Source of the DNA: Pelargonium nanum
Taxonomy: Eukaryota > Streptophyta > Magnoliopsida > Geraniales > Geraniaceae
NCBI GenBank assembly: GCA_036897485.1
Contig: JAYMTF010001216.1
Span: 1 to 25,331, forward strand
Direction: 5' to 3'
Length of the DNA stretch: 25,331 bases
Below are positions 19,101-25,331 of the stretch, one piece after another; the first letter of the stretch is position 1, and every line of letters starts with the position of its first letter. The translations under genes were made by a program, and so were the position numbers. The notes below the pieces were generated by a model. It searched no databases, was not told the DNA's origin, and saw nothing but the letters and a program-made list of their open reading frames with translations.

Positions 19101-20716
19101 TTAAGTAGCAATTAGATTTTTTAGCTCCCTCAAATGTTCATCATCAGAAATGCGTAGAGAATGACGAAGATTTGACATCTTTAGTTCTTCATCCCAAGTC
19201 AAAGGCCCAGAAGCATACAATGCCTCAATAGCACAACGATAGGCAAGTAGCTCTGACCTATGCACTCCTGCCACCAATTTGTTATTTGTGGAAAGAGGAT
19301 AGTCTTCTTCCTCATATCCTCTGCCACAAAATGATTCAGCACCATTACCAACAAATTTCTCATTAATTGGAAGAAGACATTCTTCCTCCTCACACCCTCG
19401 ACCACAAAATGATTCAGCATCACTACATAAGCTCTCAGTGTCTTCCCTATGGTGTTTTGTAAAACAAAAGGGAAAATCACGAATAACATTGTTGTTAGCA
19501 CTACAACTACCAACAGAAGACGCACAACTCTCAGTGTCATCTGATATTGAGGTTCCTGCAATAAAACTATTATCTCCCCTACCAACTTCTCCTCTATATA
19601 GTTCATTTCTTCCATTATTATAAAAAGAATGCACACATTCTTCACCCATTAATTCTTGGGGGAAGATAAATGCATCTACCTTTTCAAATTCTGGGGAGGC
19701 ATTTTCCAGAAAGATCCGTTGACGGCTACCATCTCTCTCGACCACTCTCACCTTCCGAGCAACTGCATTACATGATTCAACATATGACGAACCAAAAGGT
19801 GATCTCTTCATTTTTCTATTGGAGACTGTGAAGGTATTCCAGAGCTCATCATCTTCCTCAGTGTTACAATGATAATCTTTGACATACAACTTTGTACTTG
19901 TATGAGACTGCCTGTGTTCCGTAGGCATAGCACAATTTCCAGAACCCTGTTCAAAACAAAGAAGACAAATGCTAATTAGGCACTGTAGATTGAAGAATAC
20001 ACACACAAAAAAAAAACAAAATAAATACACAAAAAAAGAAGGAAAAGGACTCCAGTGTAACAATCACTGAATAACAAACAGTTACGATAGAAGAAACAAC
20101 AAGTAAAGAAAAGGCATTACCCAGTGTGCTGGTCCCACAAAAGTGGAGTCTTGGGAGTTGGGAGGGTTCAAATCAGTTTGGTCCTAACCTTCAGCACTTT
20201 TGCATGAAGTGGCCTCTCTCGATAGTTGAACCCGCCATCTGCAGTTGAAGCCCAAGACTTTTACCATTACACTAGATAATGACCCCAGAAGAGCACAATA
20301 TTAGAATGTATAATTACCTCTCCAACTACAAACCAAGTCCCATTTTCCCAAGATTGCCGGACCCTGAGATGAGATTTATGGACTTGAAATCCCTTAGTCA
20401 ATCCAAGTAACCTAACCAAAAAGTAGTTCCCATCCATAACCTTCGTAACCGTTGCTGTTTTCCACGAAAGATTGTGAAAAACCTCGACGAGATCACCAGG
20501 GACCCAATAATCAAACCCTTCCACTGGTGGTGGGCAGGGCCTGATGGCCGTCCTAGGCACCTTCTCCAATATTGCTGCAGTAGTTATTGGAAACCAACCG
20601 TACTTCACTGTGTATGTACGTCCATTCCCAGAGATAATCTCTGCACAACGCCAAGCACCTGTTGCAACCTCCTCCTTGCTCAGCACCTCCACTTTAGACC
20701 CTTTCTTCAACCTCAT
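19101..20716 (-). CDS. Agenet/Tudor-like plus ENT domain protein, putative chromatin reader, 414 aa
   Basis: Coding exons 20716-20318 (133 codons) and 19946-19101 (282 codons with TAA) join in phase 0 at ...VVGE/GSGN. Residues about 1-130 hold two Agenet (plant Tudor-like) units: [20 protein letters not shown] then GAWRCAEII...YTVKY, and [19 protein letters not shown] then TATVTKV...YFLVRLLG. The middle is charged and Ser-rich with a 26-residue internal repeat. The last about 55 residues form an ENT domain ([19 protein letters not shown] then [16 protein letters not shown]), the helical fold named from EMSY. Agenet domains bind methylated histone tails in characterised plant members; ENT mediates dimer or partner binding. 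Inference: a nuclear chromatin-associated adaptor. In EMSY-like (EML) proteins ENT precedes Agenet; here the order is reversed, as in some uncharacterised plant Tudor-like proteins. The ATG was chosen because it starts the Agenet domain; an upstream in-frame ATG at 20750-20752 lies in the leader. Confidence 0.88.
19266..19418 (-). repeat. Internal 25-26 codon tandem repeat in the Agenet-ENT protein
   Basis: Two adjacent units, 19418-19341 and 19340-19266, both begin AESFCGRG followed by Y/C-EEE. They continue with EC/DY-L/P-L and end EKFVGNG or NKLVAG. The DNA is clearly related but diverged. They lie just before the ENT domain. Confidence 0.85.
20115..20283 (-). mobile_element. Probable tRNA-derived SINE in intron 1 of the Agenet-ENT gene
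   Basis: Minus-strand sequence starting near 20283 has a pol III box A-like TGGTAAAAGTC and, about 35 bp on, a box B-like GGTTCAACTATC. The following body contains AACCCTCCCAACTCCCAAGA and TTTGTGGGACCAGCAC. Head and spacing suit a tRNA-derived SINE. I see no clear target-site duplication or 3' tail, so the boundaries are approximate. Confidence 0.4.
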
Positions 20717-22190
20717 GATGGCTATGAATTCAATGCAAACACAATTTAGCAACCTGAAGACAGGGAAACATACAAATTAACAATAGGCTCACCTTCTGCC
20801 ATAGGAGAAAAAAAGATCAAACAAATCCTGCTTTTAAAATAAAAATAAAAAATAAAAACAATCTGCAAAATTATGAGATCTTACGAATGGTTAACATTCA
20901 ATCATTCATAAAAATTAGCACAGAGTAATTTAAAATCAATGATGGAATCACAATCATGTGAAACTTCAGATACAAAAGCAATTGATAAATATCAAATATA
21001 TTTTAGCATTGACATTTTCCAGAACATAGTGGTTCCAAAATGATCATAAATAAATACACAATACTGAGAATACTTTAAACTGTTCTCACCAAATTATGAG
21101 AAAACAAAATGCATTCGGCCAATATTTCAACACAACGATTCATTAAATCGAAAAAATCAATCCAAAATAACATCCAAGGCTCATTAAACAATAGGCTTTG
21201 TTTTTCTTTTCACCACTGAATCAACATGCAACAATCGAACAAAAAAAACATTTTCATCCATACACAGCATCTGAAGACAAAAACAAAAAACTGAAACGCA
21301 ACATGCTTAGCAACCAGATGGACAATAGAATCAATTGAAGCACACTAATCAAAGCTTAAACATAAGAAAATTAACAACAGCAAAATTAAGATGCGACGAA
21401 ATAAACATAGATTCAATTGAAGCACATAAAGAGAATGAAAAATTAATGGAAATTTTTAGAAGATTGAGCCTCAATGACCCTTGCAGAGGCAATTGAAGCA
21501 TACTGAATCAACCAAGCAACATGAAACAATCAAATAAAAAACAAATTGCATCTACTCACAGCATATAAAAAAATAACAAATAAAAAAAACTGAAACGCAA
21601 CATGCTTAGCTAGTAGATAAACAATTGATTCAATTGAAGCACACTAATCAAAGCTTTAAGTACGAGAAATTTAAGAACAAAAATTAGACACAGCATAAAA
21701 TATGAACAAAGAGAAACGCAACAAGCTGAGCTAACAGATTCAACAATAGATTAAATCGAGGAGCACTAATCGTAGCTTACAGATGAGAAAATTAAGAACA
21801 ACAAAAATCAGACACACAGCATAAGAAATTAAAAACTAAAACGCAGCAAGCTTAGCGAACAGATTAAGCAATAGATTCAATCGAAATACACTAATCGGAG
21901 TTAGCAGATGAGAAAATTAACGAACAATCAGATTCGATGAAATAAACATAAACGAAAAACACTAATCGAAGCTTAAATATAAGAAAAATAACAAATAATA
22001 ATAATAAATCGCAGATTAAGATTCGACGAAATAAACACAATCGAAGAACACAAATCGAAGCTAGATGTTGATAAAATTAACAGAAAATTTTAGAAAATCG
22101 AGACTCGACGAACCTTAGAGACGATTCTCGTAGCTGAATTCGCCGATTTCTGATTCAGTCTCTTCCTTCCGAGAAATATTTATGAGAAAA
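20717..22190 (-). other. 5' leader of the Agenet-ENT gene, with a 1.36-kb leader intron
   Basis: Upstream of the ATG the leader runs to an acceptor (CTGTCTTCAG, exon edge 20753). A matching donor follows a G+C-richer exon at 22114 (TCTCTAAG then GTTCGT). The intron is thus about 20754-22113 and the first exon about 22114-22190. Leader introns near the promoter often raise expression in plants; that role is not shown here. Confidence 0.55.
21291..22110. repeat. Degenerate tandem repeats filling the Agenet-ENT leader intron
   Basis: AAACGCAACA(T/A)GCTTAGC...CACTAATC(A/G)AAGCTT...GAAAATTAA(C/G)AAC blocks recur from about 21291, 21590, 21711 and 21836 (spacing 299, 121 and 125 bp), with a related remnant near 21946. 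A second related pair is AAATTAATGGAAATTTTTAG (from about 21441) and AAATTAACAGAAAATTTTAG (from about 22074). The latter runs into the functional splice donor. Confidence 0.65.
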
Positions 22191-22214
22191 ATGGAGAGTT
22201 TTTGGGTGGTTACG

Positions 22215-22222
22215 TTTATATA
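22215..22222 (-). promoter_or_regulatory. TATA box of the Agenet-ENT gene
   Basis: TATATAAA on the minus strand lies about 100 bp upstream of the predicted first donor, placing the transcription start near 22188. Confidence 0.55.
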
Positions 22223-23996
22223 CTTCGCTAGAATATTCTGAAAATTAATAATTAAAAATTAAAATCAAAATTGCGATGATCCCACGGTCACGAAACGTGC
22301 GTGTGCTGTTTCTTCGTGGATGGGCAACTCACGGAGCAGAGAGATACGGCGTCGTTTAGATGACAACCGAAAAAGATTATTAATAGATTTATTTATTTAT
22401 TTTTGTGGTATTGGTTACGTGGTGACCAAATAAAGCAACGTAAAAAAGTGGTTCATCCAAATCCTAACGAAACTAGAATTTTGAAAAGGAAAAAAGAAAT
22501 ATAGATTATTGAGAGAATATGATAAATCCATAGCAACATAAATATTTTTATTTTACTTTCGAAAAATAACTTTAACACATATTTTTCTTCATGTGTAAAA
22601 TAAACATATTTTGATACCATCAAATTTTAGATAAATAGGGTTATTTTGATATGTATGGTACAATATGTTCTTTAAAGGTATAGCTAAATAGTAGGTTGCT
22701 ACGTCTAAATCTTTGTTCGGTTTATCGAGGTTTGATGATACATAATTATTGGGTTCATTTATTATGGTCAAAATTTACATAGAGTTAGTAGAATGCAGTT
22801 TATGGTTTATTTGACTCAACCCACCACCCAGACGATCTAGCTTATGGTCCACTCAAGTAAGCTTATCTTTGAGCTCGACGTATTTAAAGTCTCGTAATTA
22901 CATCATAATTCTTCAAAACTCTCATCCTATCACAATCATACACATTCTATAAATATCCATTGGTGTTATGGTATCGCATTAAAAATTATCAACATACTTG
23001 TTTTATTGCATTGTTATGCTAGTTCAAATATTGGTTATTTAGGAAACATGTTAACTCCACGTAACACAAACGACATTGAATATATTATATATTATATAAT
23101 GTGCAATTCTATATGGAAAAGTACAAGTTGATTCAACAAATGACGAAATGACATGTGGCGTTTAAAAACTACATCGACCCCCAACATCGAAAGCCTGAAT
23201 GTTTCGGCAGTTTGGGATCATCTTATGATAATTCAAAGACATGTCAATTGGAACTACTCTTTCATGCCCAAATATGAGACCTGTCAGGAAGGGTATGCGT
23301 CAGGGATTCCAAGTCCAACTTTGATGCCCAACATAATCTGATAAAAACTCCTCAACCTCCCAAGACAACTCCATTGTTGTGGCATGCCTCCCTACAATAG
23401 TGGCTCTTGCCTAAACAAAGCCCCGAAATTTTAATATCCAATCTCAATATTTTAGCATGTCATCCCACAAATGACCAACATTTCCTAATTGAAGCCCTCA
23501 AAGTCTTACAATCAACTTCAATATCGCATCATGGTTCCTCGAGAATGTTCAACCCTACTTTTTTCTACTCATCCTCGATCTCGAATTATATCTTGTGCCT
23601 CATTTTGCATATTTGTGATGCCCACAATAAACCTAATCATTTTTGTTCACAACAATCGACCAACTACGCAGTATTCTGTACTTATTGCAACACTGGCAGT
23701 TGATTTCAAATTAAGCATTTTGAACTCCAAAAACCCCGACTTGAATCCAACATCAAAACTTCTACTTCTAACCAAATACACTGGAGTCATAAATTTTAAC
23801 CCGAACCCATGTGTACCCAACACCATCCCAAAATTGTGTGGACCTAATCAGGATTAGATGTTCGTATTGAGAATTTACATATCAAATCAAACAAATTCAT
23901 GCAAACTCGTAATCTTTTCAAGTCGAGAGTGACAGTTTAGCCTTAACTAGAAGGACCCGACACGAAACCGATCCGTCACCTTGTGATTAGTTTGGC
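22223..23996. other. Intergenic region between the divergent Agenet-ENT and COX5b genes
   Basis: AT-rich. Apart from the RNase H-like relic near 23.4 kb I see no gene. The overlapping frames at 23407-23857 (+) look like chance. Confidence 0.5.
23350..23535 (-). pseudogene. Possible relic of a plant LINE-type RNase H-like (RVT_3) domain
   Basis: On the minus strand an uninterrupted piece reads CDIEVDCKTLRASIRKCWSF and then meets a stop. Farther on, in other frames, come LDIKISGLCL and SHYCREACHNNGVVLGR. RVT_3 domains of plant non-LTR elements typically show an ExDCxxL strand, then a DIK-type helix, then xxREAN-xx-A-xxLAR near the end. The order fits, but it needs frame changes and is short. 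Treat as a weak hint. Confidence 0.27.
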
Positions 23997-24055
23997 ACAA
24001 GCCCAAATCGAATCGCACGTGCGAAGAACCTGGCAAGGAGCACCGCACGTGCCAA
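23997..24055 (+). promoter_or_regulatory. Site II and two G-box motifs upstream of COX5b
   Basis: A site II element (AAGCCCA, inverse of TGGGCTT) is at 23999-24005. G-boxes CACGTG are at 24016-24021 (inside the palindrome CGCACGTGCG) and 24046-24051. Site II motifs are characteristic of plant nuclear genes for respiratory-chain proteins, and ACGT-core elements have been described for an Arabidopsis COX5b promoter. They lie 210-265 bp before the start codon. Motifs are seen; function is inferred. Confidence 0.5.
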
Positions 24056-24261
24056 GTCAATCTCCGCACGCTATGTGATGAGCTCACCATTTTCTCATCA
24101 TTTCTCTCCTCTCCTCCACACAGAACAGAAACGACACGTTCCTCAAATTCTCTGATTTCTAGGGCTCAATCAATCTCCTCCGCCAAATCAGTGCCACCAC
24201 CGCCGCGACCTGAGATCACACAATCTCAAAACCCTAGGCTCCATCTCTGTCGCCGTCCACC

Positions 24262-24907
24262 ATGTGGAGAAGAGTAATCTGTTCGCATCTCAAAACCCTA
24301 GCCCCATGCCGATCCACTGGCCCCAAGGCCGCCGCCGCAGCCGCTCTCGTCAATCGGCCTCTCATTTCTCCGCCAGTATCAGCTCCGATTTCGTCTCGCC
24401 TCTTCAGCGCTGAATCTGGTACTGTATTGACTGTTATTTGGTGTCAGATCTTGTCAGTAGATGATTGTGTTTGTGTTTTGGAGTTTCGTGATTGGTGTGA
24501 TTGTGAAATGATTGGCGTTGATTTGTTTTAGGTTCTGATTCTGCGGTGAAGAAGAAGGTCGAGGATGTAATGCCAATTGCCACCGGACACGAGAGAGAGG
24601 AACTGGAAGCTGAGCTTGAGGTAGTTTTTTGACATTACAGTCTTTTTGTTTGGTTGGTGAGAAACTGAGGACAGGAAATAATGTTTTTTTTCCTAGAAAA
24701 AATGTTTTTTATATGTATTTAGAATTTCAAATGCATCTAAGCAGATGGATGTTTCTGTTCATTTTTTTTTTAAAAAAAAAATTAGACGTTAAACACTCTT
24801 ATATGAGATTTTTTTATGACTGAGAAATCTGATATTAACTTGTTTGGTTTGTTTAGGGAAGGGACACTCTCAAAATTGACTATCCAGTTGGGCCCTTTGG
24901 AACAAAG
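24262..24907 (+). CDS. COX5B: Cytochrome c oxidase subunit 5b, mitochondrial (complex IV), 5' part only
   Basis: Exons 24262-24418, 24532-24620 and 24857-24907 join in phase (1, 0, 0) and give the first 99 residues. Later exons lie beyond the window; no further coding sequence is seen up to 25331. Residues 1-50 are an Arg/Ala/Ser-rich mitochondrial targeting sequence starting MWRRVICSHLK. Then comes the conserved AVKKKVEDVMPIATGHERE, ELEAELEGRDTLKIDYPVGP and FGTK, the plant COX5b signature. The zinc-binding Cys cluster is in the missing part. The product is a nuclear-encoded peripheral subunit on the matrix side of cytochrome c oxidase. The ATG has a good context (CCACCATGTGG). Telo-box-like AAACCCTAG occurs in the leader (24228-24236) and again in exon 1. 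Confidence 0.95.
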
Positions 24908-25331
24908 GTTAGTGTTCCTATCTGTCGGATGATTATCGCCTGCACATAGACTTCATGGTATTGACTTATTGCAATAGCTTAGCATTGGTTGCATTGCATC
25001 TTATACAGTGGCCAAATGGATTTTTAGTCATTCTTTTTTCATCTTTTGGAATGTGACAGCAATGGATTACGGAAGTCTAAGTGAAGATACGAGATCTTTC
25101 ATTACAATTTAATGTCATCTTTAGTTATTGTCTTTTAGTTGTCTATCATAATGAACTTTTTACCTGATTAAAAATGCATTTATAGTCTCATTCATAACCA
25201 TATTCGGCTGAGATTTTAGGTCTATCTGCATTGCGGTGGTTTCGTTTGTAGATCAGTATTTCTACACAAAATGTATATTTCTTGCATCCCTCCACACCCC
25301 CCCCCCCCCCCTATTTATCTATTGACTAAAT
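24908..25331 (+). other. COX5b intron 3, running off the window
   Basis: It starts with donor GTTAGTG after ...PFGTK. No acceptor with COX5b-like coding sequence is found before the window ends. Confidence 0.75.
25297..25311. repeat. Run of 15 C in COX5b intron 3
   Basis: An uninterrupted 15-nt poly(C) tract, unusual in this AT-rich intron. Such tracts are prone to length errors in sequencing and can form i-motif or G-quadruplex-like structures. Confidence 0.9.

Noticed and set aside
19199-19645. 148-codon minus-strand frame inside the Agenet-ENT exon
   Set aside because: Off-frame shadow of the real exon, which carries the ENT domain in its own frame.
20222-20283. Functional tRNA gene
   Set aside because: Box A/B-like motifs are present but box B is imperfect and no cloverleaf or acceptor-stem pairing could be drawn; a SINE head fits better.
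23407-23857. Two overlapping plus-strand frames of 98 and 122 codons
   Set aside because: No domain and mutually overlapping; the opposite strand gives a better, though weak, retroelement match.

Overview
The window looks like plant nuclear DNA from a eudicot. It is AT-rich, genes are split by GT-AG introns, and the proteins match angiosperm families (plant DUF642 wall protein, SKP1-like/ASK, plant cytochrome c1, Agenet+ENT protein, plant COX5b). Stowaway-type MITE ends (CTCCCTCCGTCC) are present. I cannot fix the species from sequence alone. All exon boundaries come from reading splice sites and checking that phases add up.

Layout. (1) 1-670: a Stowaway MITE end, a TATA box and a tiny three-exon gene for a 72-residue heavy-metal-associated (HMA) domain protein, followed out of frame by a proline run and a CaaX-like tail. 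(2) 670-3875: no gene seen. (3) 3876-6906 (+): a three-exon DUF642 secreted cell-wall protein; its last ~190 bp are repeated just downstream in decayed form. (4) 7416-7988 (+): an intronless, GC-rich SKP1-like gene with a TATA box and a heat-shock-element-like motif. (5) 8756-12963 (-): an eight-exon nuclear gene for mitochondrial cytochrome c1 (complex III), tail-to-tail with the SKP1-like gene. (6) ~14.1-18.7 kb: no assignable gene, but scattered minus-strand exon-like pieces and a degenerate tandem array of ~370-470 bp units carrying exon-like blocks; a complete Stowaway MITE lies at 15.76 kb. (7) 19101-20716 (-), with a leader exon near 22.15 kb: an Agenet/Tudor-like plus ENT-domain protein, a presumed chromatin reader, with a repeat-rich 1.36-kb leader intron. 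(8) 22.2-24.2 kb: intergenic, with a weak RNase H-like relic. (9) 24262-window end (+): the first three coding exons of COX5b (complex IV), with site II and G-box motifs upstream.

The strongest observation is in cytochrome c1. The heme-attachment motif, CxxCH in plants as far as I know, reads GASCH here. The remainder of the gene (distal Cys and His, axial Met, C-terminal membrane anchor, every splice phase) is intact. Adjacent residues have also changed, which argues against a single sequencing error. It is either a divergent paralogue with single-thioether or non-covalent heme, or a copy losing function. Two nuclear OXPHOS genes (cytochrome c1 and COX5b) sit about 11 kb apart; nothing shows they are co-regulated. 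I see no operon, phage or CRISPR content.
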